DNA of 35,408 nucleotides from Lachnospiraceae bacterium (GCA_024689605.1 JAILDD010000011.1:1-35408), one strand, 5' to 3'; counted from the stretch's first letter, positions 26,683 through 35,163 are shown. The notes: a model not told the origin generated them from the sequence alone. Program-made: numbers and translations.

Positions 26683-26694
26683 GTTTCCCCTCCG

Positions 26695-29136
26695 TTATTT
26701 TAATTTTGCTACTGTGACACCTGCGTCGCCCTCGCCGTGGGGAGCTATGGAAAAGCTGTCCACTACGGGAGATCTTCTAAGCAGGTCATGTACGGCGTTT
26801 TTAAGTGCTCCGGTGCCCTTGCCGTGTATTATTCTTACAGACTGGAGCCCGGCTATGCATGCGTCATCAAGGTACTTATCAACTTTTACTACGGCATCAT
26901 CCACAGTATCGCCGATGACGTTTATTTCCATATGGATGCCCGAGGACTTTGCATATCCGTCAGCAACACGTCTGCTTCCGCCGGATCTTGTCTTCTCAGA
27001 CGGCTGTGTCTCCCTGGCAGGGGTCAGGTCCGAGGATTTCACCTTTGATGATATCACACCGTTCTGTATTGTTACATTGCCTTTTTTATCCGGCAGGCTG
27101 GTGACTGTCGCGTCGATGCCCAGAGACTCCACATGCACACGCATGCCTGTTTTTATCTGGGACGGATCAAGCCTCTTTACCGGTGTGGCTGTCTCTTCGG
27201 ATGCTTTCTTTCTGCGGGAATTCTTCATTGCCTCTTCGTAGATAGCTTCTTCTTCCTTGGAAATCCATTCGCGCAGGGCAGAGCGTTTTCTTTCCATCGT
27301 TGCAGGCTTCATCTGTGTGCCCTGCTTTGTAAAGGCACGGATAGACTCGTCTGCGATATCCTTGGCATCCTGCAGTATATCCTTTGCCTCGGTTCTTGCA
27401 TCAGCGATTATCTTTTCACGCTTCTCGTATATCTTTTCTTCTTTGTCCGCAAGTATCTTTTCCCGGCGGCGCATATCGGAAAGCGCTTCGTCTAACAGCT
27501 TTCTGTCATTTTCCATTTGTACCCTTCTGTTCTCAAGGTCGGATACAATGTTTTCAAAGCTTTCTTCCTCGCTGCTTATGTATTTCTCTGCACCTTTTAT
27601 TATTTCCTCCGGCAGTCCAAGCTTTGCGGAAATGGCAAAGGCATTGCTCTTTCCGGGAATGCCCGTCAGAAGCCTGTAGGTGGGCTTTAAGGATTCCACA
27701 TCGAATTCACAGCATGCATTTTCCACGCCGTCGCTTGTGAGGGCATAGATCTTCAGCTCGCTGTAGTGGGTAGTGGCCATGCAGCAGATGCCTTTTTTGT
27801 GCAGGTCGTCCAGGATGGAAACAGCAAGGGCCGCACCTTCCTCGGGATCTGTGCCGGCACCCAGCTCGTCAAAAAGACAGAGGGATTTGTCGTCCGCTTT
27901 CTTCAGGATGTCCACTATTGATGTCATATGTGACGAAAAAGTGGAGAGGCTCTGTTCGATGCTCTGCTCATCACCGATATCTGCATATACTTCATTAAAG
28001 AAGGCAAGGGATGAACGGTCGAGAGCAGGAATGTGGAGGCCGGCCTGGCCCATAAGGGTGAGCAGACCTACCGTTTTCAGCGACACGGTCTTGCCGCCGG
28101 TATTGGGACCTGTTATTATCAGCAAATTGTAGTCCTTACCCAGAGCAATATCTATGGGGACAACCGTTTTCCGGTCCAGAAGCGGATGCCTTGCTTTCCT
28201 GAGCTCGATCATATGGGAACCGCTGTCATCATATAGCGGTCTGGTGGCCTCAAGGCTCAGTGCATATTTTGCCTTGGCAAAGATGAAATCCAGAAGGGTA
28301 ATGGTCTTCTGGTCCTCGTTTATGGTTTCACTGTAGACGGAACATTTTGCGGACAGTTCGGCAAGAATGCGCCTTATCTCATCATCTTCTGCTATTTCAA
28401 GCTCGCGGAGTTTATTATTCAGTTCCACAATGGCTGCGGGTTCGATGAAGAGAGTGGAACCGCTGGCGGATCTGTCATGTACCATTCCCGGTACCTGTGA
28501 CTTGTACTCAGCCCTGACCGGGATGCAGTACCTGCCGTCACGCAGGGTTATGATATTGTCCTGCAGGTATGAGCGGTAGGTATCGTTTACCATTTTGGAC
28601 AGGTGGGACTGTATTCTTCCGGAAGTGACTTTCTTTTCATTCCTTATATCCCTGAGCCTGCTGCTGGCGTCATCATTAAGCTCGTCATCGTTCAGGATGC
28701 ACCTGGTAATTTCATCGGAAAGAAAACCCAGGGGGTCGAGTACTTTAAAGTATTCCTCAAGGCAGTCGGACACGTCCTGTTCCTCTGCGGAATTCCCCTT
28801 TGTACTGTCGGATTCGCTGTTGTATGCGATCACGGATGCCACATTGGTAAGCAGCCTGGAAATGCATAAAAGTTCTGCTGCGGACAGCATCCGGCCTATG
28901 GAGGCAGCCTTCAGCAGCGGCCGCACATCTATATTGTAGCCGAAGGATATTCTGTCATTCTTAAGTATCCGTTTCAGTGCTGATTCGGTCTCGTCCTGGG
29001 CGTGAATTACCCAGTCCCTGTTGGAAGAGGGACGAAGTGACAGACACATTTTTTTTGCCGGTTCGCTGCCGGCAAAACCGGACAGTGTGTCCGTTATTTT
29101 ATTGAATTCCAAAATTCGTAATGCTTTCTCGTTCAT
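26695..29136 (-). CDS. mutS2: Endonuclease MutS2
   Basis: 813 residues, usual length for MutS2. Walker A GPNTGGKT is at 343-350; Walker B is LCLFDELGAGTDPEEG, and the ATTHYSELK motif follows. A long coiled coil spans about 510-620 and a KOW-like stretch precedes the C-terminal Smr nuclease domain (about 740-813, with VRIIHGKGTGALK). The usual LDLHG or LDLRG entry to Smr is INVIG here. MutS2 inhibits recombination and in Firmicutes also rescues collided ribosomes. MNEKALRILEFNKI is the family start, but no clear ribosome site precedes it. It is the first gene of the operon with the two-component pair. Confidence 0.96.
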   Translation of the reverse strand: MNEKALRILEFNKITDTLSGFAGSEPAKKMCLSLRPSSNRDWVIHAQDETESALKRILKNDRISFGYNIDVRPLLKAASIGRMLSAAELLCISRLLTNVASVIAYNSESDSTKGNSAEEQDVSDCLEEYFKVLDPLGFLSDEITRCILNDDELNDDASSRLRDIRNEKKVTSGRIQSHLSKMVNDTYRSYLQDNIITLRDGRYCIPVRAEYKSQVPGMVHDRSASGSTLFIEPAAIVELNNKLRELEIAEDDEIRRILAELSAKCSVYSETINEDQKTITLLDFIFAKAKYALSLEATRPLYDDSGSHMIELRKARHPLLDRKTVVPIDIALGKDYNLLIITGPNTGGKTVSLKTVGLLTLMGQAGLHIPALDRSSLAFFNEVYADIGDEQSIEQSLSTFSSHMTSIVDILKKADDKSLCLFDELGAGTDPEEGAALAVSILDDLHKKGICCMATTHYSELKIYALTSDGVENACCEFDVESLKPTYRLLTGIPGKSNAFAISAKLGLPEEIIKGAEKYISSEEESFENIVSDLENRRVQMENDRKLLDEALSDMRRREKILADKEEKIYEKREKIIADARTEAKDILQDAKDIADESIRAFTKQGTQMKPATMERKRSALREWISKEEEAIYEEAMKNSRRKKASEETATPVKRLDPSQIKTGMRVHVESLGIDATVTSLPDKKGNVTIQNGVISSKVKSSDLTPARETQPSEKTRSGGSRRVADGYAKSSGIHMEINVIGDTVDDAVVKVDKYLDDACIAGLQSVRIIHGKGTGALKNAVHDLLRRSPVVDSFSIAPHGEGDAGVTVAKLK

Positions 29137-29179
29137 AAAGGATATATTAACACATAAAAGTGCTAATGACTTCTTTTTT

Positions 29180-29188
29180 TGATATAAT
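29180..29188 (+). promoter_or_regulatory. Extended -10 promoter for the zinc-ribbon metalloprotease-like gene
   Basis: TGATATAAT, with TATAAT at 29183-29188. The -35 region near 29160 is weak. It sits in the 117-base gap between mutS2 (minus) and the next gene (plus); I could not identify a convincing minus-strand promoter there. Confidence 0.5.
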
Positions 29189-29253
29189 AACCTAAACTTT
29201 AGTTGAGCTTTTTGCAGAGTATATGGATGCTCTTAATACAGGGGGAATGAGTT

Positions 29254-30711
29254 ATGGTTTGTGGAAAATGCGGGACACCGGTTTCAGAAGGGACGAGGTA
29301 CTGTCCGAATTGCGGGAATAAGCTGGAGTCTGCCGTGAACAACGGCGGGCAGCAGCAGAATGGTGCACAGGCAATGGGGCAGTCTGCCTCCGGGAATCCG
29401 CAGGGCATGAATAACGGCCAGGGGTACAATGCACCGCCTAAGAAGAAGGATAACACGATCCTGATTCTGGTGCTGGTACTTTGTTTAATTACATTAATCC
29501 CCTTCTTGCTTTTTATCGTAATGTTTGTGGTGATAACATTCTTTATTCTGATGATCATATTTGTCTGCGTTGTAGCGGGGGATGCTGTTTCAGATGTCGC
29601 GGTGTCATCGGATATATCCGAGATATCAGAGTATGGCGAAGAATGGCTGGATGAAAACGGCTATTCGGAATATGCTTCCTATTTTGAAGACACGCAGGAA
29701 TTTGAAGGCGTGCAGGATGACGGAAACGTAACGGATTCTTACGGCCTTGATCCCAAGGGAAGTGCCGGTTTCTTAAACGGCAGGACCGTTCTGGTGGTTC
29801 TTTACTACGACGGTGAGGATGACTGGTCAGGAAGCATGAAGGACAACATTCAGTATAAGATGGATATAGCAACGGCATTCCTCGAAAAATCCGGCAGACA
29901 GTACGGTGCGGATGTGGACCTTGTCTATGATGCCAACGGCAGCAGTGACCTAAACTATGATATTGATATAAGTGCTTCGATTCCCAGGGATATAGATGAT
30001 GATTCCAAATGGGATGATATTCTGTACGATACGGAAATATATATAGAGGACAATATCGATACCCAGGCATTGATGGATGAATATGATGCTGACGGTATAG
30101 CCTTTTTATGCTGTATGAATGCTGAAGGGACATCATGTACATATCCTTACTATGAGGGCGGGGGGTCTACCTATTTCAATGAGATATGCTACATGTACTA
30201 TAACTATGAAGGTGAAGAAGAATGTCCTGCTGTTTACGCCCACGAGATCCTTCATCTCTTTGGGGCAAGGGATCTTTACACCGCAAATGAATATGACGGT
30301 ATAACTGTGGATTTTGTAAAGTATATCGAGCGCAATTATCCAAATGAAATAATGCTTACCACCTACGGAACTGACGGTTATACGATGTATCAGGATAAAG
30401 TCACAAATGAGATAACAGATATAACGGCATATTTTATCGGCTGGCTTACGGATATCCCGGAGCTGGATGATTATCCTACCATAGCGGAGGAATATCCGGC
30501 GGCATTTACTGAAGTCGCACCGAATGACGGCGATTATTCAGACTATAATGCCGGTGATTATGATGATTATGGCGGAAATGACTGTTATTATGACGATGAC
30601 TATTACTACGACGATGATTACTACTATGATGACGACTACTATTACGACGATTATTATGACTATTATGATGATTATTATGACGATGATGACTATTACGATT
30701 TTTGGTGGTGA
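29254..30711 (+). CDS. Zinc-ribbon membrane protein with HExxHxxGxxD motif and Asp/Tyr-rich tail
   Basis: 485 residues. A zinc ribbon (Cys3, Cys6, Cys17, Cys20) and a Gln/Gly/Asn-rich linker ending in PPKKKDN lead into a very long hydrophobic stretch of about 44 residues (about 68-111). This could be one long helix or a two-helix hairpin, so topology is uncertain. The following domain contains AHEILHLFGARDLY: His330, Glu331, His334 and Asp340 form HExxHxxGxxD, the snapalysin-type zinc-protease motif in which Asp is the third ligand. Residues 425-485 are an unusual tail, 26 Asp and 23 Tyr out of 61, including three DDDYYY units and ending DFWW. The family is not recognised beyond the motif; protease activity is inferred. 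The pseudo-HtrA gene starts 11 bases downstream. Confidence 0.85.
   Translation: MVCGKCGTPVSEGTRYCPNCGNKLESAVNNGGQQQNGAQAMGQSASGNPQGMNNGQGYNAPPKKKDNTILILVLVLCLITLIPFLLFIVMFVVITFFILMIIFVCVVAGDAVSDVAVSSDISEISEYGEEWLDENGYSEYASYFEDTQEFEGVQDDGNVTDSYGLDPKGSAGFLNGRTVLVVLYYDGEDDWSGSMKDNIQYKMDIATAFLEKSGRQYGADVDLVYDANGSSDLNYDIDISASIPRDIDDDSKWDDILYDTEIYIEDNIDTQALMDEYDADGIAFLCCMNAEGTSCTYPYYEGGGSTYFNEICYMYYNYEGEEECPAVYAHEILHLFGARDLYTANEYDGITVDFVKYIERNYPNEIMLTTYGTDGYTMYQDKVTNEITDITAYFIGWLTDIPELDDYPTIAEEYPAAFTEVAPNDGDYSDYNAGDYDDYGGNDCYYDDDYYYDDDYYYDDDYYYDDYYDYYDDYYDDDDYYDFWW
30526..30711 (+). repeat. GAT/TAT low-complexity tract encoding the Asp/Tyr tail
   Basis: Imperfect repeats of GAY and TAY codons with phase kept over about 180 bases. 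Synonymous codons vary, so selection on the protein seems more likely than a fresh nucleotide expansion. Confidence 0.8.
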
Positions 30712-30722
30712 GATACCGGAAA

Positions 30723-32267
30723 ATGAGCACTAAAGAACAGAAAGAAAAGAAAAACTCAGAAGAAGTAAAAGAGGACACGAGTCCTGAATCCCCTGAAAAA
30801 AGCACCCCGGAAGAAAAAAGTGATTATGACTTTATCCGGGAGAAGATACGGGAACGTCCGGTCAATAAGAAAAAGCTGGTAAAGCGTTCCCTGTTTACCT
30901 CGGGAATGGCAGTTCTTTTTGGCGTTATTGCCTGTCTTACTTTCCTTCTGATGGAGCCTCTTTTAAGCAAGTGGATCACATCTGATCAGGAAATAAAACT
31001 GGAGCCGGTAGAACTGAATGAGAATGTGGAGGAAGAAGAATATCCGGTAGAGGCGGTAAGGCCACTGGATGATCCGGAGGTTTCCCCGGGAACCGAACCT
31101 TCTGATCCGGATGCATCATCCGGACCTGCCCAGATAGAGGTTGAAAAGCCTATAGAAGAAATGAGCTTAAGCGATGATGATGTGGAAAACAGTAACGGTG
31201 ATAGCATTGCAACTGCCGGTACTACTCCCGCGACAGAGAATTCAGCTTCGTCGACACCGGCTGACAGGGAGGTAGAGCTGGAGGATTATATGCAGCTCTA
31301 CCGTAAGATGTATTCCATGTCCGGAGAGGTATCGAAGAGCCTGGTGGTACTGACTGCAGACCAGGGGATTGACGACTGGCTCAACGAAGAGGAGCTTCGT
31401 GGAAGGCGTACCACGGGAGTCATAATCGGTGAGAATGGATATGAGCTGCTGATACTTGCGGACAGCAGCAGGATAAAGACTGCGTCAGCTGATGGCTTGA
31501 CCATGATGTTTTCAAGCGGGGACAGTACCAGGGATGTTTATATGCGGCGCAAGGATCATGAGACCGGTCTTGCAATCTACGCCGTAAAGCTGAATGCCAT
31601 ACCGGAGGGGGCACAGGATTCTTATACCATAGCAACTATCGGGAATTCTTCTGCAAGGAGCATAACGGGAAATGCGGTAATCGCTGCGGGAATGCCCCTT
31701 GGAAACAGTTCCGTCTGCTACGGATCGGTCACCTCGGCACAGAACAGAATCAATGAAACTGATGCGGCATACCATCTGCTTACAACGGATATATATGCAA
31801 GCATTGATGCAAGCGGGATCCTTACGAATGTCAGGGGCCAGGTGGTAGGGATCATCTGCAGTGACCACCATGAGAGCGGGATGGAGAATCTTATATATGC
31901 CTATGGCATAAGTTCCATAAAGCAGCTTATAGAGGATCTTTCAAATTCCCAGGAACGTGTTTATCTTGGAAACCATATTGCTGAAGTTCCAGCGGATGTC
32001 ATGCAGGCATATAATGTTCCGGAAGGAGTATATATCACTGATGTGGATATGGATTCCCCGGCTATGAAGGCAGGCTTAAACAGGGGCGACGTGATAGTAA
32101 AGATCGGTGATATGTCCGTCAAAACAGTGGATGAATATATGGCAGCACTCCACAGCTGCGATTCCGGCGAGAATGTCACCGTGGAATACGCGAGAACCAA
32201 CGGGGTGCAGTATGTAAATATGTCGGTTGAAGTCGAGCCGGCTGTGTTTGATGATACGGCAGATTAA
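30723..32267 (+). CDS. Membrane HtrA-like pseudoprotease with PDZ domain
   Basis: 514 residues. A charged cytoplasmic N terminus (about 1-55) is followed by one membrane helix (about 60-85) and an acidic Pro/Ser/Thr linker. A trypsin-fold region spans about 195-400. It aligns by eye with HtrA: GVIIGENGYELLILAD is where GxGxxxDGYILTNNHV should be, with Ala246 in the His position. DHETGLAIYAVKL matches DxxTDLAVLKV with Gly282 for Asp. SIDASGILTNVRGQVVGI matches GNSGGPLVNxxGxVVGI, keeping Ser364. The protein is therefore probably catalytically dead. A PDZ domain (about 420-505) contains EGVYITDVDMDSPAMKAGLNRGDVIVKIGD. ATG 30723 is preferred over an in-frame TTG at 30702 inside the previous gene. 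Confidence 0.85.
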   Translation: MSTKEQKEKKNSEEVKEDTSPESPEKSTPEEKSDYDFIREKIRERPVNKKKLVKRSLFTSGMAVLFGVIACLTFLLMEPLLSKWITSDQEIKLEPVELNENVEEEEYPVEAVRPLDDPEVSPGTEPSDPDASSGPAQIEVEKPIEEMSLSDDDVENSNGDSIATAGTTPATENSASSTPADREVELEDYMQLYRKMYSMSGEVSKSLVVLTADQGIDDWLNEEELRGRRTTGVIIGENGYELLILADSSRIKTASADGLTMMFSSGDSTRDVYMRRKDHETGLAIYAVKLNAIPEGAQDSYTIATIGNSSARSITGNAVIAAGMPLGNSSVCYGSVTSAQNRINETDAAYHLLTTDIYASIDASGILTNVRGQVVGIICSDHHESGMENLIYAYGISSIKQLIEDLSNSQERVYLGNHIAEVPADVMQAYNVPEGVYITDVDMDSPAMKAGLNRGDVIVKIGDMSVKTVDEYMAALHSCDSGENVTVEYARTNGVQYVNMSVEVEPAVFDDTAD

Positions 32268-32285
32268 TTATCAAAAGGAGACTCT

Positions 32286-33218
32286 ATGAAATACATAAAG
32301 GATTTTGAAGACGGCAACAGGATTGACGGGATCTATTACTGCAAATCCAAGATATCTACGGAGACAAAGAATGGCAAGCCCTATGACAGCCTGGTATTGC
32401 AGGACAAAACCGGCACAATAGATACTAAGGTATGGTCCCCTTATGATCCGGGTATCCGCGAGTATGAGGCGGGGGATTTTATAGAGGTAAAAGGTGACGT
32501 GATCATCTTCAATAATGCCAAGCAGTTCAGAGCCAACAGTATAAGGAAGTGCAGTGAGGACGAATACGATCCCGGCGATTATATGCCTGTCACATCAAAG
32601 AACATTGACGAGATGTATAAGGAACTGACGGAGATAGTCGAGTCAGTTGAAAATCCGTACTTAAAGCTCCTGCTCGAGTCATTCTTCAGTGATGAAGAAA
32701 TCTCGGCAGTATTCAAGAAGTCTTCAGCTGCTAAAACCATACACCATGCTTTCATAGGAGGACTGCTGGAGCACACGCTGAGCGTTACGAAACTCTGTGA
32801 TTTTATGTGCGGAAACTATCCCGTGCTTAACAGGGACCTGCTTGTTACATGCGCACTGCTGCATGATATAGGCAAGACCAGGGAGCTGTCCCTTTTCCCG
32901 GATAACGATTATACTGATGCCGGACAGCTGGTGGGGCATATCATAATCGGTGCCCAGATGGCGAAGGAGCATATGGACAAGATAAGCGGTTTCCCCGAGC
33001 TTTTGAAAAACGAGGTACAGCACTGCATTCTTGCCCACCATGGCCAGCTGGAATTCGGATCTCCGAAGAAGCCTGCGCTTATCGAGGCCCTGACCCTTTC
33101 CATGGCAGACAATATGGATGCGAAGATCGAGACCTTTAAGGAAAGCATTACTTCCAGTGACCAGGCAGACTGGATGGGATTCAACAAATTTCTTGACAGT
33201 AATATAAGAAAAACCTGA
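32286..33218 (+). CDS. yhaM: 3'-5' exoribonuclease YhaM
   Basis: 310 residues. An N-terminal OB-fold nucleic-acid-binding domain (about 10-100, with LVLQDKTGTIDTKVW) is joined to an HD hydrolase domain: HH at 153-154, GGLLEHTLSV with His163, and LLHDIGKTREL with His193-Asp194, then HCILAHHGQLEFGSPKKP. This domain order and length are those of the Firmicutes exonuclease YhaM, which trims RNA 3' ends and has been linked to DNA replication. A strong AAAGGAG precedes the ATG. rlmD follows 22 bases after the stop. Confidence 0.95.
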   Translation: MKYIKDFEDGNRIDGIYYCKSKISTETKNGKPYDSLVLQDKTGTIDTKVWSPYDPGIREYEAGDFIEVKGDVIIFNNAKQFRANSIRKCSEDEYDPGDYMPVTSKNIDEMYKELTEIVESVENPYLKLLLESFFSDEEISAVFKKSSAAKTIHHAFIGGLLEHTLSVTKLCDFMCGNYPVLNRDLLVTCALLHDIGKTRELSLFPDNDYTDAGQLVGHIIIGAQMAKEHMDKISGFPELLKNEVQHCILAHHGQLEFGSPKKPALIEALTLSMADNMDAKIETFKESITSSDQADWMGFNKFLDSNIRKT

Positions 33219-33240
33219 GAAAAAAGAATGATGGAAAATT

Positions 33241-34812
33241 ATGAGCTACGTGAAGAATGAGCTGGTGGATGTCAGCATAAGCGATATAGGTACAGACGGT
33301 GAGGGTATAGGGCACATAGACGGATACGCTCTGTTTGTAAAAGATGCCATACCGGGAGATACCGTTACTGCACGGATAACCAAAGCAAAAAAAAATTATG
33401 CGTATGCGAGACTGGAGAAGGTGATCAAGCCTTCTCCTTTTCGTGTTGAACCTAAGTGCAGTCTTGCAAGAAAATGCGGCGGCTGCCAGCTGATGGAAAT
33501 GGATTATTCGCAGCAGCTGAAATATAAAGAAGATAAAGTAAAGAATAATCTTATCCGTATAGGCGGCTTTGATGAGGCTTTGATTGAAAGAATCGCTGAG
33601 CCTATAGTCGGAATGGAAGGTGAAGCACTAAGGTACAGGAATAAGGCCCAGTACCCTTTCGGAAGGGACCGGTTCGGCAAAGCCGTCTGCGGTTTCTATG
33701 CCGGAAGGACCCACAGCATAATGTCTACTACGGAATGCCTGCTGGGAGATGAAAGAAACAGGGCTGTTCTTGAGGGTGTGCTTGAATATATGGAAGAATG
33801 CGGTGTAGAACCCTATGACGAGGTCACCAGGAAGGGGCTGATAAGGCACGTGCTCATCCGCAGCGGTTTTAATTCCGGAGAACTGATGGTATGCCTTGTC
33901 ATCAACGGAGGAAAGCTGCCACAGAAGGAAAAACTGATCAAAAGAATGAAAGAGGCAGGAGCGGACAGCGTTTCATACAGCATAAATATCAAAAATACAA
34001 ATGTGATAATGGGGGAGGAGTACCGCTGCATATATGGAAGGCACGTGATAACGGACAGCATGCAGGTAAGGGATCCTTCGGACGGTTTTAATGGGTTTAT
34101 ACAGGAAAGACCCATCACATATAACATATCGCCCCTTTCTTTCTATCAGGTGAATCCCGTGCAGGTGGAAAAGCTGTATGGTATTGCAATAGACTATGCG
34201 GGACTGACAGGAAAGGAAGAAGTATGGGATCTCTGCTGTGGTATAGGTACTATAACACTGTCAATGGCTGCTAAGGCAAAGATGGTTCACGGCATTGAGA
34301 TTGTTCCTCAGGCAATAGAGGATGCTAAGAAAAATATGGAGAACAATGGCATCACCAATTCTGAATTCATCTGTGCACCTGCCGAGGATTATCTGCAGGA
34401 ACATAAGGCTGAAATAAAGGCAGATGTGATAGTCATGGACCCGCCGCGTAAGGGTATGGATGAGCGTGCCCTGGAAGTAGTGATAAAGACCGCCCCGGAA
34501 AGAATAGTCTATGTCAGCTGCGACAGTGCTACCCTTGCAAGGGACCTTAAGTACCTGTGTGCAAACGGGTACGAACTGAAAAAGTACAGGACCTGCGATA
34601 TGTTCGCCCACACTGTCCATTGTGAGACGGTGGTTCAACTTTCCAAGGGAGATATCGACAGAGACAGCTCGGAGAGAAAAAGTATTGCGAAGACCGATGA
34701 TTTTGGAATGATCAGCGGATACAACAAAGGGAATAAAGCGCCCGAGACAACAAACGTAAAGATAGATTTCTCCCTGGAGAACCTTGATCTGTCGGAACTC
34801 AGAGGGCGCTAA
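33241..34812 (+). CDS. rlmD: 23S rRNA (uracil-5-)-methyltransferase, RlmD/RumA family
   Basis: 523 residues. A TRAM domain (about 1-62) binds RNA. Cys73, Cys79, Cys82 and Cys166 match the four iron-sulfur cysteines of E. coli RlmD. The AdoMet-binding domain has VWDLCCGIGTITLSMAA, MDPPRKGMDERAL, and the catalytic Cys427 in YVSCDSATLARDLKYL. The enzyme makes m5U in 23S rRNA (related Firmicutes enzymes also modify tRNA or other sites), so the exact target is open. The frame ends at TAA 34810-34812, which lies inside a palindrome. The same frame continues with a family-typical C-terminal module after the stop; see the next two entries. Confidence 0.95.
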   Translation: MSYVKNELVDVSISDIGTDGEGIGHIDGYALFVKDAIPGDTVTARITKAKKNYAYARLEKVIKPSPFRVEPKCSLARKCGGCQLMEMDYSQQLKYKEDKVKNNLIRIGGFDEALIERIAEPIVGMEGEALRYRNKAQYPFGRDRFGKAVCGFYAGRTHSIMSTTECLLGDERNRAVLEGVLEYMEECGVEPYDEVTRKGLIRHVLIRSGFNSGELMVCLVINGGKLPQKEKLIKRMKEAGADSVSYSINIKNTNVIMGEEYRCIYGRHVITDSMQVRDPSDGFNGFIQERPITYNISPLSFYQVNPVQVEKLYGIAIDYAGLTGKEEVWDLCCGIGTITLSMAAKAKMVHGIEIVPQAIEDAKKNMENNGITNSEFICAPAEDYLQEHKAEIKADVIVMDPPRKGMDERALEVVIKTAPERIVYVSCDSATLARDLKYLCANGYELKKYRTCDMFAHTVHCETVVQLSKGDIDRDSSERKSIAKTDDFGMISGYNKGNKAPETTNVKIDFSLENLDLSELRGR

Positions 34813-34838
34813 AGGTCCGGGGGACCTTTGTTCAGCGC
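34806..34838. repeat. Palindromic element spanning the rlmD stop codon
   Basis: GCGCT (34806-34810) and AGCGC (34834-34838) enclose AAAGGTCC (34811-34818), loop GGG, and GGACCTTT (34822-34829), with a four-base bulge (GTTC) on the right arm. The inner stem is 8 bp and perfect. It begins in the last codons of rlmD and covers its TAA. It could act as a weak terminator or be a short dispersed palindromic element; a repeat search of the genome would decide. Confidence 0.7.
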
Positions 34839-35070
34839 GGACCGAAGCGGAGCGGAGACAGCGACATACGAGCAGATAAAGGATTATGTTAGGGAACAGA
34901 CGGGTTTTCGAGTGTCTACACTATGCATTTCTCAGGTAAAGAGAAAATGTGGTCTAGAGGTTGAGGAAAGCTACAACAAGCCCAAGTCAGAAGATGCCAA
35001 ACAGCCGCAGTGCACACCGGAGAAAGAAGTGGCAATCATGCAGGCACTTAGACATTATGGGATGATTTAA
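34828..35070 (+). CDS. Detached C-terminal module of RlmD-like proteins
   Basis: 80 residues from a TTG at 34828, in the same frame as rlmD and separated from it by one stop codon. From about residue 12 the sequence (ETATYEQIKDYVREQTGF, then LCISQVKRKCGLEVEESYNKPKSEDAKQPQCTPEKE, ending ALRHYGMI) matches, from memory, the C-terminal end of many Lachnospiraceae RlmD proteins, where it is continuous with the methyltransferase. The 15 codons between the stop and the module look unrelated to coding sequence and coincide with the palindrome. The part may be translated from TTG, by stop-codon readthrough, or not at all (a remnant). There is no good ribosome site before the TTG. Confidence 0.5.
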   Translation: MFSADRSGAETATYEQIKDYVREQTGFRVSTLCISQVKRKCGLEVEESYNKPKSEDAKQPQCTPEKEVAIMQALRHYGMI

Positions 35071-35163
35071 AGGAGATTATGCAAAGGATCATCATTGAGT
35101 GCGCAGATTAATGATCTGAGCTTGAAGATGAGTGTATTTGTCTGGGAAGGTGGGAATAAAACG

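Noticed and set aside
29254..30711. Assignment to a named metalloprotease family
   Set aside because: Only the HExxHxxGxxD motif is visible; the surrounding sequence does not let me choose a family, so I leave the product generic.
35079..35111. Start of a dinB (DNA polymerase IV) gene
   Set aside because: The first few codons resemble one by chance, but the frame stops after 10 codons and no further dinB motif follows in any frame.
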